Of a DNA stretch of 64,000 bases, positions 17,320-26,176 are shown one piece after another. The notes under the pieces were generated by a model, which saw nothing but the letters and a program-made list of their open reading frames with translations, was not told where the DNA came from and did no database searches. The DNA comes from Ruegeria sp. PrR005. GTDB taxonomy: Bacteria > Pseudomonadota > Alphaproteobacteria > Rhodobacterales > Rhodobacteraceae. Numbering within the stretch: position 1 is the stretch's first letter; each line of letters opens with the position of its first letter. Location of the stretch: contig NZ_JAAGOX010000008.1 in NCBI RefSeq assembly GCF_010500245.1, positions 1 to 64,000 of the forward strand, in the 5' to 3' direction. Made by a program: the position numbers and the translations under genes.

Positions 17320-18399
17320 ATGCGTATTCTGGCCGTTCTGACCGTGCGTAACGAGGCGGCGTTTCTACTGGAATGGCTGGCCCATCACAGGGCGGTTGGC
17401 TTTACCGATTTCCTGGTGTTTTCGAACGACTGCCAGGATGGCACCGACGCGATGTTGGACCGGCTGGCGGAAATGGGCCAGCTGACGCACCTGCGCAACG
17501 ATGGCCCTTATGACAAGGGCGGTATCCAGTTCACCGCGCTGAAATCCGCCTCCAGGCACAAGCTGGTGAAACAGGCCGACTGGATCCTGCCGCTGGACGT
17601 GGACGAGTTCGTCAATATCCACGCAGGCGATGGTACGGTGCCCGACCTGCTGGCCGCCCTGCCCGAAGCCAGCGCGATCACCCTGACCTGGCGACTGTTC
17701 GGCAATGGGGATGTGACGCGCTTTGCCGATGAACCGGTGACGGGTCAGTTCACCCGCTGCGCGCCGGAAATCCTGTTCTGGCCCTGGCGGGCATCTATGT
17801 TCAAGACGCTTTACCGCAACGATGGCATCTATCGGAAGCTGGGCGTACACCGGCCGCGCAATCCGGTGCCCGAGCGGCTGGACGAAGCGCGCTGGTTCGA
17901 CAGCCACGGGCGCGAGCTGGATGCGCAATTTCGCGAAAGCCGCATCTTTTCCAGCTATGGCCGACCGAATTACGGGCTGGCGCAACTGAACCATTACCCG
18001 CTGGGTGCGATGGAAAGCTATGTGCTGAAGGCCGACCGGGGCCGCGCGGTGCATTCCGACCACATGCTGGATGTCGATTACTGGGTCGAGCGGAATTTCA
18101 ACACCGATACGGATACCTCGATTACCCGGATGGCGGCGCGGTCCGAGCCGATCCGGCGGGAGTTGATGGCTGATGCCAAACTGGCGCGGCTGCACAAGCG
18201 CGCCGTGGCCTGGCGCCAGAAACGCTTTACCGAGCTGATGAAACAGGAGCCATACCGGGCGCTTTTCGCGCGGTTGCTGATGACGCCGCCATCGCGGCTG
18301 ATCAACGCGGCATCCGCGCGGACGCTGGTGGGGTTTGCCAATCTGGGCCGGATGGAGGCCGCCGAGAGCGGCCCGGAAAACGGCCCGAAACCGGCCTGA
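17320..18399 (+). CDS. Glycosyltransferase family 2-like protein (third of cluster)
   Basis: 359 residues. LTVRNEAAFLLEWLAHHRAV, NDCQDGTD (36-43) and PLDVDEF (91-97) repeat the motifs of the genes at 12508 and 14224, so the three are paralogues. HYPLGAMESYVLKADRGR near residue 230 corresponds to HYALRSLDSYLVKNDRGD in the first, a second family signature. It is the last of the tightly packed genes; the unknown gene at 18485 follows after 86 bp. Predicted cytoplasmic enzyme that transfers a sugar from a nucleotide donor to a surface glycan. Confidence 0.9.
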   Translation: MRILAVLTVRNEAAFLLEWLAHHRAVGFTDFLVFSNDCQDGTDAMLDRLAEMGQLTHLRNDGPYDKGGIQFTALKSASRHKLVKQADWILPLDVDEFVNIHAGDGTVPDLLAALPEASAITLTWRLFGNGDVTRFADEPVTGQFTRCAPEILFWPWRASMFKTLYRNDGIYRKLGVHRPRNPVPERLDEARWFDSHGRELDAQFRESRIFSSYGRPNYGLAQLNHYPLGAMESYVLKADRGRAVHSDHMLDVDYWVERNFNTDTDTSITRMAARSEPIRRELMADAKLARLHKRAVAWRQKRFTELMKQEPYRALFARLLMTPPSRLINAASARTLVGFANLGRMEAAESGPENGPKPA

Positions 18400-18484
18400 G
18401 ATTTGCCCATTTTGGCCTCAATTCGCCGATAATTATTGATCCCGTAACCGGTCCGTCGCGAGGCCGGAGGTTTGAGGATCAGTT

Positions 18485-19444
18485 ATGCAGGACGCACAGA
18501 CAAGCATCGACGACTCCATCGCCGGGTTTCGCCGCGAAGTCTGGAAGCAGAAGCTTCTGGAACAGGCCGAGGCCGAGGGCATGGCCCAGGATCTGGGCGA
18601 TCGCCATTTCGCGACTTTCATCGACCGGGACGCCACGCTGATCGTGACCTTCGAGACCGCCGAAGGCATCCGCGCCATGTCGGAGACGCACCAGCCGTTT
18701 GGGTTCGAGCTGGTCAAGTCCAAGGGCTGGTCGCATCTGTGCATCATTTCCGAGGGGGACACATGGTTTCGCGACCCCAAGGTCTATGGCTTTTTCGACC
18801 GGCTGATCGACGACGGGTTCTTTGAGGATTTCAGCCGGGTTGTGTTCTATGGCGCCGGTCCCTGCGGCTATGCGGCGGCGGCCTTTTCCGTGGCCTCGCC
18901 GGGCGCCACCGTGGTGGCGGTGCAGCCGCAGGCGACGCTGGATGCGCGCATGACCGAATGGGACGACCGGTTCACCGAGATGCGCCGGGTGTCGTTCACC
19001 GACCGCTATGGCTATGCCCCTGATATGCTGGATGCGGCAGAGCACGCCTTTATCCTCTATGACCCGGTCGAAACGCTGGATGCGATGCATGCCACGCTGT
19101 TCCAGCGTTCGAACGTGACCCGGTTGCGGATGCGATACATGGGCGGCGAGTTGCAGGCGCGGCTTTTGGATATGAGCCTGCTCTATCGCATCCTGACCCT
19201 GGCGGGATCCGGCAAGCTGAATGCGCGCAGCTTCTTTCAGCTCTATCGCGCGCGCCGCTCTTATCCGCGATACCTCAAGGGTTTGGTGGCCGTTCTTGAC
19301 CGGCAGAACCGGCCCTATCTGAACATGGTCGTCTGCCGCAACGTGATTGCGCGGATGCCGGCACGCCGATTCCGCCGACGTCTGGAAGAGTTGGAAGAGG
19401 ACGCGCGCGCCGGAAAGTTCACGCCGCCCCCCGGTCAGGTCTGA
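18485..19444 (+). CDS. Protein of unknown function with a possible alpha/beta-hydrolase elbow
   Basis: 319 residues. I recall relatives labelled phosphoadenosine phosphosulfate reductase, but no PAPS-reductase signature (SGGKDS-like loop or C-terminal ECGLH) is present. What can be seen is RVVFYGAGPCGYAAAAFSVA at about 120-139, which resembles the strand-turn-helix nucleophile elbow of alpha/beta hydrolases with Cys or no serine at the centre. VVAVQPQATLDARMTEWDDR follows, and the C-terminus is basic. There are no membrane helices. A GAGG box precedes the ATG. It follows the glycan cluster on the same strand and its 3' end overlaps the convergent SRPBCC gene by 10 bp. A role in glycan modification is a guess from position. 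Confidence 0.75.
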   Translation: MQDAQTSIDDSIAGFRREVWKQKLLEQAEAEGMAQDLGDRHFATFIDRDATLIVTFETAEGIRAMSETHQPFGFELVKSKGWSHLCIISEGDTWFRDPKVYGFFDRLIDDGFFEDFSRVVFYGAGPCGYAAAAFSVASPGATVVAVQPQATLDARMTEWDDRFTEMRRVSFTDRYGYAPDMLDAAEHAFILYDPVETLDAMHATLFQRSNVTRLRMRYMGGELQARLLDMSLLYRILTLAGSGKLNARSFFQLYRARRSYPRYLKGLVAVLDRQNRPYLNMVVCRNVIARMPARRFRRRLEELEEDARAGKFTPPPGQV

Positions 19445-19878
19445 GATTTCAGCAGACGCTTGCGGATGTGATGCCGCCAGCGATGCGTGATCCGCAACCA
19501 GAACAGAATCAGCGGCGCCATCGGGCCTGCGGCCTCGATCTCGATCCGGTCGATCAGGCGGGCGCGGCCGCCCTGCGGCTGCACCTCCAACTCGTGTACC
19601 ATGCGGCGCATGCCATGGCCGATCTCCTCGGATGTCATCCGCCGCGCCACCGGGTCGAACAGGGTCACCTCCATCCGGTAGGGTTGCGACGGGAACAGGC
19701 CGAGCAGCGACAGGTCGACATCGATGATCTGCCCCTGACGGACCTGGCCCGAGGGCAGATGATCCAGCCGCATCCACGGCTGGATCACCGCATCCAGCGT
19801 GTCGAGATCCGTCACCAGCCGGAACAGCCGGTCTGGATCGGTGTCATAGGTATGTTCCAGTGTCAGCCTGCGGCGCAT
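19435..19878 (-). CDS. SRPBCC (START-like) family protein
   Basis: 147 residues from the ATG at 19878, with GGGGGA upstream; the frame stays open much further upstream, but that part is antisense to pyrC. The start RRLTLEHTYDTDPDRLFRLV and the later TLFDPVARRMTSEEIGHGM fit the helix-grip fold of the polyketide cyclase/SRPBCC superfamily, which binds hydrophobic ligands. A basic C-terminus (HRWRHHIRKRLLK) ends it. The ligand is unknown. It is divergent from pyrC, with 105 bp between them, and overlaps the convergent unknown gene by 10 bp. Confidence 0.75.
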   Translation of the reverse strand: MRRRLTLEHTYDTDPDRLFRLVTDLDTLDAVIQPWMRLDHLPSGQVRQGQIIDVDLSLLGLFPSQPYRMEVTLFDPVARRMTSEEIGHGMRRMVHELEVQPQGGRARLIDRIEIEAAGPMAPLILFWLRITHRWRHHIRKRLLKSQT

Positions 19879-19983
19879 CACGTCCCCCTGCCGGGCCAGA
19901 CTGCCGCGCCCGCGGGCACCTGAGAACCGCGCAAATTGCCTCGCCCCCTTTCCCGGATGCCGCACCTGTGCTAGCGGGGCGGC

Positions 19984-21024
19984 ATGACCCAGAGCCTCAC
20001 GATCCGCCGCCCCGACGACTGGCACCTGCATCTGCGCGACGGCGCCATGCTGGCCGCCGTTCTGCCCGAAACCGCGCGCCATTTCGCCCGCGCCATCATC
20101 ATGCCGAACCTGGTGCCGCCGGTGGTGACCGGGGCGCAGGCGGCCGCGTATCGCGGCCGGATCCTGGCGGCGTTGCCCGAGGGCATGACCTTCGAACCGC
20201 TGATGACGCTCTACCTGACCGAGCAGACCGATCCCGACGATCTGGCGGCGGCGCACGCCAGAGGGCTGATCACCTCGGTCAAGCTCTACCCGGCGGGTGC
20301 CACCACCAATTCCGCGAGCGGCGTCAAGGATTTTGACAAGGTGCGCCCGGTGCTCGAACGTATGGCCGAAATCGGCTGCCCGCTCTGCGTGCATGGCGAG
20401 GTCACGGATCGCGAGATCGACATTTTCGATCGCGAGGCGGTGTTCATCGACCGGGTGCTTGACCCGATCCGCCGCGCGACACCGGGGCTGCGCGTGATCA
20501 TGGAGCACATCACCACAAAGGACGGGGTCGACTATGTGGCATCGCACTCCGAGGGTCTGGGGGCGACGATCACTGTCCAGCACCTGATGTTCGACCGCAA
20601 TGACATGCTGGTGGGCGGCATGCGCCCGCATTACTACTGCCTGCCGATCCTCAAGCGCCGCCAACACCGCGAGGCGCTGGTCGCTGCCGCCACGTCGGGC
20701 GATGCGCGCTATTTCCTTGGCACCGACAGCGCACCCCATCCGACCCACGCCAAGGAGGCCGAATGCTGCGCCGCGGGCTGTTTCACCGCGCCCATCGCGC
20801 TCTCCTGCCTGGCACATGTGTTCGAGGAAGCGGGCGCATTGGACAAGCTGGAAGGCTTTACCTCGCTGCACGGTCCCGCCTTTTATGGCCTGCCTGTCAA
20901 TGCCGACACGATCACACTCAGCAAACTTGACCCGCTCGACATCCCCAAGACCCTGCCCGTCGGGGAGCACACCGTCACCGTCTTCGATCCCGGCTTCCCG
21001 CTGCATTGGAGGGTGACCGGGTAA
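19984..21024 (+). CDS. pyrC: Dihydroorotase
   Basis: 346 residues, the usual length of class II dihydroorotase. It closes N-carbamoyl-aspartate to dihydroorotate, the third step of pyrimidine synthesis. Metal ligands His14 and His16 lie in [10 protein letters not shown]. The carbamylated lysine is in [17 protein letters not shown], and further metal histidines are in CVHGEVT and [17 protein letters not shown] supplies the catalytic aspartate. pyrE follows 77 bp later on the same strand. Two perfect hairpins begin at the stop codon. Confidence 0.97.
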   Translation: MTQSLTIRRPDDWHLHLRDGAMLAAVLPETARHFARAIIMPNLVPPVVTGAQAAAYRGRILAALPEGMTFEPLMTLYLTEQTDPDDLAAAHARGLITSVKLYPAGATTNSASGVKDFDKVRPVLERMAEIGCPLCVHGEVTDREIDIFDREAVFIDRVLDPIRRATPGLRVIMEHITTKDGVDYVASHSEGLGATITVQHLMFDRNDMLVGGMRPHYYCLPILKRRQHREALVAAATSGDARYFLGTDSAPHPTHAKEAECCAAGCFTAPIALSCLAHVFEEAGALDKLEGFTSLHGPAFYGLPVNADTITLSKLDPLDIPKTLPVGEHTVTVFDPGFPLHWRVTG

Positions 21025-21073
21025 CAAATTCTTCGACGAAGAATTTGTCCCAGAATTTTCCTTAAAATTCTGG
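21024..21073. repeat. Tandem perfect hairpins after pyrC
   Basis: Hairpin one is ACAAATTCTTC / GAAGAATTTGT with loop GAC (21024-21048). Hairpin two is CCAGAATTTT / AAAATTCTGG with loop CCTT (21050-21073), then TCCCGCCC. The first overlaps the pyrC stop codon. The same design occurs at 46729-46775 and 62183-62230. It may attenuate pyrC-pyrE read-through or protect the pyrC mRNA 3' end. Confidence 0.85.
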
Positions 21074-21101
21074 TCCCGCCCTTGAAAAACGGAACCTGAC
21101 C

Positions 21102-21779
21102 ATGATCCCTGCTTCTTACCCCACCCGCGAAGAGATCGCCCGCCTGACCGCCCGCATGCTGCTGGAGATCGGCGCGGTGAATTTCAACACCGAAGAACCT
21201 TATATCCTGGCCTCGGGCCTGCCCTCGCCCAGCTATATCGACTGCCGCAAGCTGATCTCCTTTCCGCGCATCCGTTCGACGCTGATGGATTTCCTGACCG
21301 TCACCGTGATGCGCAACGCAGGGTTCGAGGCCTTCGACAATATCGCTGGCGGCGAGACGGCCGGCATCCCCTTTGCCGCGCTGGTGGCCGAACGGATGGC
21401 GCTGCCGATGACCTATGTGCGCAAGAAGCCAAAGGGCTATGGCCGCAACGCCCGCATCGAGGGCGCGATGAGCGAGGGGCAGCGGGTGCTGCTGGTCGAG
21501 GATCTGACCACCGATGGCGGCTCGAAACTGTCTTTCGTCGATGCGATCCGCGAGACCGGCGCAAGCTGTGGGCATACGGCGGTGATCTTTTACTACGACA
21601 TCTTCCCCGAGACGGAAAAGACGCTGGGCGATCACGGGGTTGCGCTGCATTACCTGTGCACCTGGTGGGATGTGCTGGCCGAGGCGCGCATCCAGGGCGC
21701 GTTTGACGCAACGACGCTGAACGGGGTCGAAGCGTTTCTCAAGGATCCGCGCGCCTGGCAGGCGGCCCACAAGAGCTGA
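21102..21779 (+). CDS. pyrE: Orotate phosphoribosyltransferase
   Basis: 225 residues. It joins orotate to PRPP to make orotidine 5'-phosphate. The PRPP loop is [20 protein letters not shown] near residue 130. [17 protein letters not shown] is the flexible catalytic loop with its lysines, and [20 protein letters not shown] sits near the N-terminus. Somewhat longer than the 213-residue E. coli type but normal for Rhodobacterales. It follows pyrC with paired hairpins between, so the two may be one leaky operon. Confidence 0.97.
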   Translation: MIPASYPTREEIARLTARMLLEIGAVNFNTEEPYILASGLPSPSYIDCRKLISFPRIRSTLMDFLTVTVMRNAGFEAFDNIAGGETAGIPFAALVAERMALPMTYVRKKPKGYGRNARIEGAMSEGQRVLLVEDLTTDGGSKLSFVDAIRETGASCGHTAVIFYYDIFPETEKTLGDHGVALHYLCTWWDVLAEARIQGAFDATTLNGVEAFLKDPRAWQAAHKS

Positions 21780-21798
21780 GCCCGGACGTAAGGGAAAC

Positions 21799-21826
21799 CG
21801 GGCGCCGCCTTGCCGGTTGGCGCCCG
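21799..21826 (+). terminator. Hairpin after pyrE
   Basis: CGGGCGCC (21799-21806) pairs with GGCGCCCG (21819-21826) around a 12-base loop, 20 bp past the pyrE stop. The following sequence, CATTCTACC, is not a true T-run, so the terminator is of moderate quality. Confidence 0.5.
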
Positions 21827-21974
21827 CATTCTACCATATGTTGACGCGCACCCACCTTTTCCGCCAAGATAAGGGGGTTCGGAGATATACACAGCATATC
21901 CCCAGAAAACATACATCTTGGCCGACTCGCGACGCTCGGCTATGACCTCTGACCCAAGAGGCGGTAGAGCAGCA

Positions 21975-23465
21975 ATGAACGAAATCACCACAATCGGACA
22001 GACGTCCGCCGAGGTTCAGAACCCCGATACCATGCCGCATTCGGTCGAGGCCGAACAGCAGCTGTTGGGCGCGATCCTGACCAACAACGACCTTTACGAC
22101 CGGGTCGCCAACATCATCGGGTCCGAGCATTTCTATGACCCGGTGCATGCCCGCATCTGGGAGGTGGCCGCGGCGCGGATCGCCAAGAACGCGCTGGCCT
22201 CGCCGGTAACGCTGAAATCCTTCATGGCCGAGGATGCGGGACTGGCGGAACTGGGTGGCGCGGCCTATCTGGTCAACCTTGCCGGCGCCTCGATCAGCGC
22301 CTTTGCCGTGCGCGACTATGCGCAGATGATCTATGACCTGGCGATCCGGCGCGAACTGATCCGGCTGGGCCGCGACATCTCGGACAAGGCCGCGCGCGTC
22401 GATGTGGCAAGCGAGCCCAAGGAGCAGATCGTCGAGGCCGAACAGAAGCTTTACAAGCTTTCCGAGCAGGGCCAGACCGACAGCGGTTTCAAGAGCTTTC
22501 TCAAGGCGGTGACCGAAGCGGTCAATGTTACCAACCAGGCCTATCAGCGCGGCGGCGGCATGGCCGGAATCTCGACCGGGCTGGTCGATCTGGACAAGCA
22601 GCTGGGCGGGTTGCACCCGTCCGACCTGATCATCCTGGCCGGGCGTCCGTCGATGGGCAAAACCTCGCTGGCAACCAATATCGCGTTCAACGTGGCCAAG
22701 GCCTATAAGCGCGGATTGCGCCATGACGGCACCGAGGGCGCGGTGGATGGCGGCGTGGTGGGCTTCTTCAGCCTGGAAATGAGCGCCGAGCAGCTGGCGG
22801 GCCGGGTTCTGGCCGAGGCTTCGGAAATCTCCAGCCACAAGATCCGTCAGGGCGACATGACCGAGGGCGAGTTCCGCCGCTTCGTCAACGCCGCCAAGGA
22901 TCTGGAGGCCTGTCCGCTGTTCATCGACGACACGCCCGCTCTGCCGATCAGCCAGCTTGCCGCCCGGGCGCGGCGGCTGAAGCGGACGCATGGGCTGGAC
23001 CTGTTGGTGATCGATTATCTCCAGCTGTGCCGGGGCATGGCCGAGAACCGGGTGAACGAGATCGCCGAAATCTCGATGGGGATGAAGGCCATCGCCAAGG
23101 AGCTGAACATCCCGGTCATCGCCCTGTCGCAGCTCTCGCGTCAGGTAGAAAACCGCGACGACAAGCGGCCGCAGCTCAGCGACCTGCGGGAATCGGGCTC
23201 GATCGAACAGGACGCCGACGTGGTGATGTTCGTGTTCCGCGAGGAATACTATAAGGAACGCGAGAAGCCCGGCGATCACGAGCTGGACAAGATGGAAGAG
23301 TGGAAGACCGCGATGGAGCGGCTGCATGGCAAGGCCGAGGTGATCGTGGGCAAGCAGCGTCACGGCCCGATTGGCACGGTCGAACTGTCGTTCGAGGCGC
23401 AGTTCACCCGCTTTGGCAACCTGGTAAAGCCCTGGCAGCAGGGCGGCGAGATCGAAGGGTACTGA
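21975..23465 (+). CDS. dnaB: Replicative DNA helicase
   Basis: 496 residues from the ATG at 21975; an upstream in-frame ATG at 21918 gives a non-conserved extension. The N-terminal DnaB domain starts PHSVEAEQQLLGAILTNND. The RecA-like C-terminal domain has Walker A AGRPSMGKTSLA, Walker B LLVIDYLQLC, and SQLSRQVENRDDKRPQLSDL followed by the arginine-finger region. It unwinds DNA at the replication fork as a hexamer. A segment around VAKAYKRGLRHDGTEGAVDG is an insertion common in alphaproteobacterial DnaB. Transcribed alone; a REP-like pair follows. Confidence 0.96.
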   Translation: MNEITTIGQTSAEVQNPDTMPHSVEAEQQLLGAILTNNDLYDRVANIIGSEHFYDPVHARIWEVAAARIAKNALASPVTLKSFMAEDAGLAELGGAAYLVNLAGASISAFAVRDYAQMIYDLAIRRELIRLGRDISDKAARVDVASEPKEQIVEAEQKLYKLSEQGQTDSGFKSFLKAVTEAVNVTNQAYQRGGGMAGISTGLVDLDKQLGGLHPSDLIILAGRPSMGKTSLATNIAFNVAKAYKRGLRHDGTEGAVDGGVVGFFSLEMSAEQLAGRVLAEASEISSHKIRQGDMTEGEFRRFVNAAKDLEACPLFIDDTPALPISQLAARARRLKRTHGLDLLVIDYLQLCRGMAENRVNEIAEISMGMKAIAKELNIPVIALSQLSRQVENRDDKRPQLSDLRESGSIEQDADVVMFVFREEYYKEREKPGDHELDKMEEWKTAMERLHGKAEVIVGKQRHGPIGTVELSFEAQFTRFGNLVKPWQQGGEIEGY

Positions 23466-23485
23466 TCTGTCGCGCGTCGGCCGCT

Positions 23486-23565
23486 GTAGGGTGGGCAGTT
23501 CTGCCCACCGCACGCGCGGAGATTTCCCGGGAACTGGCAATGGTGGGCAAGACTGCCCACCCTAC
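23486..23565. repeat. Inverted pair of REP-like hairpins
   Basis: GTAGGGTGGGCAG (23486-23498) and its exact reverse complement (23553-23565) bound an 80-bp element. Each end is itself a hairpin: GGTGGGCAG / CTGCCCACC at 23490-23509, and GGTGGGCA / TGCCCACC at 23542-23561. This is the layout of a REP doublet. It lies between the convergent dnaB and LysE-family genes. No RAYT transposase is in the window. Confidence 0.85.
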
Positions 23566-23576
23566 GGGTCTGCTAC

Positions 23577-24203
23577 TCAACTCCGGCGCAGAACTGACCA
23601 GGCGACCGCCCCGCCAAGCGCTATAAATACCATTCCAAAACAGGCAGTTATGGCGCGTTTTGCACGCGAAAATACGCGCATTGCCTGACCGGTGGAGAAC
23701 ACCGTGGCGGTAATCGAATGCAGGCAGATCGCCAGCGCACCACAGAAGGCGACGATCAGAACCAGGAACCAGCCGGGCGCACCTGCCGGGACCGCCGTGG
23801 TCATCACCGAGCCCCAGAACAGCGCCGCCTTGGGGTTGGTCAGACTGACGATCAGACCCTGGCGCAGACCGCGACCGGGGGCGGGTTCTGCCGCCACCAC
23901 CACCTCTTGCCGCCGGGCGGCGGCGGCAAGGGATTTGCAGCCCAGCCAGATCAGATAACCGGCACCGACAAGTTTCAGCATCAGCATCGCGCGCGGGAAC
24001 AGGTCGAACATGGTTGCCGCCCCGGCCACGGCCAGCCCGGCCCAGAGCGTTGCCCCGATCGACAGACCCAGCGCCAGTTTCAGCCCTTGCGCGCGCCCGT
24101 GGGAGAGCGACGCACTCATCACCGCCAGCATGTTCGGCCCCGGCGTGATCCAGCCCAGGAGGTTGACGATCAGGATGACACCGATGGTGTTGAGATATTC
24201 CAT
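23577..24203 (-). CDS. LysE family amino-acid exporter
   Basis: 208 residues with about six membrane helices. WITPGPNMLAVMSASLSHGR near the N-terminus is the LysE/RhtB signature, and SLTNPKAALFWGSVM in the middle is the second conserved block. These inner-membrane proteins export amino acids or their analogues; the substrate is not readable. Its stop lies 12 bp from the REP-like pair. The next gene upstream on the same strand (24230) is a different exporter type, ending 26 bp before its start. Confidence 0.92.
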   Translation of the reverse strand: MEYLNTIGVILIVNLLGWITPGPNMLAVMSASLSHGRAQGLKLALGLSIGATLWAGLAVAGAATMFDLFPRAMLMLKLVGAGYLIWLGCKSLAAAARRQEVVVAAEPAPGRGLRQGLIVSLTNPKAALFWGSVMTTAVPAGAPGWFLVLIVAFCGALAICLHSITATVFSTGQAMRVFSRAKRAITACFGMVFIALGGAVAWSVLRRS

Positions 24204-24229
24204 GCGCGGGCTCCGATCCGTGCGTCAGG

Positions 24230-24991
24230 TCAGGATCGCAGGAAATAGAACAGGGTCAACAGGATACCAAAGCCAATGACCGCGCCCCGCAACAGGCTCT
24301 GCGGGATGTGCCGGGCCAGAGTGCCGCCACCATACCCGCCCAGCGTGGCGCCCGCCATCATCACCAGCGCCTCGGGCCAGGCGACGGCGGCGCTGAGGCC
24401 GTAGATTGCCACCGCCAGCACGCTGATCCAGCCGATGACGGCGTTCTTGACCGCGTTGGCCAGGTGGAAATCCTCGTATCCGGCAAGGATCAGCGCGGCG
24501 AGCATGATCTGCCCCAGTCCGGCGCCGAAATAACCGCCATAGACCGAGAACAGAAACAGCATCGCCCAGACGGCCCCCTGTCCCAGCGACCGGGCGGCGA
24601 GCCAGCGGCGCAGGCGCGGGGCAAAAGCAAAGAGCGCGGTGGCGCTGGCCATCAGCCAAGGCACAAGACGCTCGAAGAGGCCCCCGCCCAACCCCACCAG
24701 CAACAGCGCGCCCAGCACCCCGCCCGCGCCGCAGACCGCCAGAAGCGGCCCGAGCGCGCGGCCGATGGCGCGCAGTTCGGCCCGATAGGCGGGCAGCGCG
24801 GCAAGGTTTCCGGGGACCAGCGCCACGAAATTGGTGGCATTGGCGACCATCGGCGGCAGGCCCACCGCCATCAGCGCCGGAAAGGTGAAAAAGGTGGCGC
24901 CCCCCGCCACGGCATTCAGCGCCCCGGCCAGCAGGGCCACGGCAAACAGCGCACCGGCAATGATCGGGTCAGGCAGGGCCATCCACCGCAT
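24230..24991 (-). CDS. TauE/SafE (TSUP) family membrane transporter
   Basis: About 253 residues with 7-8 membrane helices. The N-terminal GALNAVAGGATFFTFPALMA and the internal GGYFGAGLGQIMLAALILAG are the duplicated glycine-rich signatures of the TSUP family, which moves sulfite, sulfoacetate or other small anions. The exact start is uncertain: ATG at 24991 or 24982, or TTG at 25018; none has a strong ribosome site. Ends 26 bp before the LysE-type gene on the same strand, so the two exporters may be cotranscribed. Confidence 0.88.
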   Translation of the reverse strand: MRWMALPDPIIAGALFAVALLAGALNAVAGGATFFTFPALMAVGLPPMVANATNFVALVPGNLAALPAYRAELRAIGRALGPLLAVCGAGGVLGALLLVGLGGGLFERLVPWLMASATALFAFAPRLRRWLAARSLGQGAVWAMLFLFSVYGGYFGAGLGQIMLAALILAGYEDFHLANAVKNAVIGWISVLAVAIYGLSAAVAWPEALVMMAGATLGGYGGGTLARHIPQSLLRGAVIGFGILLTLFYFLRS

Positions 24992-25192
24992 CTGAGCGCT
25001 AAGCCCGCGCGCTGGCAAGGGGCTTGACGCGAACCCGACCGCTTGTCACTGATCGACATATGATGTTGCGTCTTTCCCCCTTGCCGCGCCGGGTGATCCT
25101 GGCCCGGCATTTCGGCCACCGCCGCAAGCGCTTTGCCGGTTAGCGACGGGTCTCGCACGCCCGTCCCCCCTGACCAGCAAAGAGAGAAAGAC

Positions 25193-26146
25193 ATGACCGA
25201 ATTCACCGAAATCCCTGTCATCCGGCTGGGCCAGCGCCCTGACGCCGAGATCGCCGCCGATTTCCGCACCGCCTATGGCACCACCGGCTTTGGCTATATC
25301 ACCGAGCATGGCATCGACCCTGACCTGATCGCGGCGCTGTTCGACGCCTCGCGCCGGTTTCACGCGCTGCCGATGGAGCGGAAAATGGCGGTGGCCGTGG
25401 ACCGCAGCCATCGCGGCTATATCCCGATCAACACCTCGACCGATGTGAACTCGACCCTCGCCACGGTGACCAAGCCGAACCAGTCGGCCAGCTTCATGAT
25501 GATGCGCGAAGACAAGGTCGCCCAGCCAGAGGAATACCTGTCCGGCCCGAACCGCTGGCCCGAGCTGGAGGGGTTCCGCGAGGTGCTGGAAGCCTATGCC
25601 GGGGCGATGACAGCCCTTGGCTATCGGTTGATGAAGATCGCCCTGCAAGCTGCTGAAGTCACGGATATAAGCGTGATGCGCGCCTTTGACACCCCGACCA
25701 TCTGGTTGCGCCTGCTGCACTATCCGCCCCAGCCTGCGGCCAGCCCCGAGGACCTTTACGGTTCGGCGCCGCATACCGATTTCGGCTGCCTGACCCTGTT
25801 GGTGCAGGACGATGTCGGCGGCTTGCAGGTCAAGACACCTGCTGGCAACTGGGTGGATGTGCCACGCCTGCCGGGGAGCATCGTGGTCAATGTCGGCGAC
25901 ATGTTGCACCGGATGTCGAACGGGCGGCTCTTGTCGACGCCGCACCGGGTGATCAACCGATCGGGCCGCGAAAGGTACAGTTGCCCGTTTTTCTACGATC
26001 CGCATGTGAACACGGTGATTGAACCGCTGCCCGGAACCGGAGCGCCAAAGTTTCCGCCGCTGAAATTCGCCGATTTCCTGCGATCGGAACTGGAAGCGGC
26101 CTATGATGCGCATAAACCCGCCAGCGGTCAGGGCGTTTCCCCTTGA
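25193..26146 (+). CDS. Isopenicillin N synthase-like 2OG-Fe(II) oxygenase
   Basis: 317 residues from the ATG at 25193, with GAGAGAAAGA upstream. The N-terminal DIOX_N part holds AYGTTGFGYITEHGI. The jelly-roll core carries the iron triad HTD (in GSAPHTDFGCLTLL) and the later His in STPHRVINR, with the 2-oxoglutarate arginine shortly after (GRERYSCPFF). It couples oxidation of an unknown substrate to 2-oxoglutarate decarboxylation. Plant and fungal relatives act on hormones and natural products; bacterial substrates are mostly unknown. alr starts 30 bp downstream on the same strand. Confidence 0.9.
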   Translation: MTEFTEIPVIRLGQRPDAEIAADFRTAYGTTGFGYITEHGIDPDLIAALFDASRRFHALPMERKMAVAVDRSHRGYIPINTSTDVNSTLATVTKPNQSASFMMMREDKVAQPEEYLSGPNRWPELEGFREVLEAYAGAMTALGYRLMKIALQAAEVTDISVMRAFDTPTIWLRLLHYPPQPAASPEDLYGSAPHTDFGCLTLLVQDDVGGLQVKTPAGNWVDVPRLPGSIVVNVGDMLHRMSNGRLLSTPHRVINRSGRERYSCPFFYDPHVNTVIEPLPGTGAPKFPPLKFADFLRSELEAAYDAHKPASGQGVSP

Positions 26147-26176
26147 CCTCTGGCCTTGCCATGGCATGAACGGAAC

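Noticed and set aside
18485-19444. Phosphoadenosine phosphosulfate reductase
   Set aside because: Name recalled for relatives, but neither the ATP-PPase loop nor the C-terminal cysteine motif is present.
23486-23565. Insertion sequence remnant with terminal repeats
   Set aside because: Too short and each end is a self-complementary hairpin, which fits a REP doublet better than IS ends.
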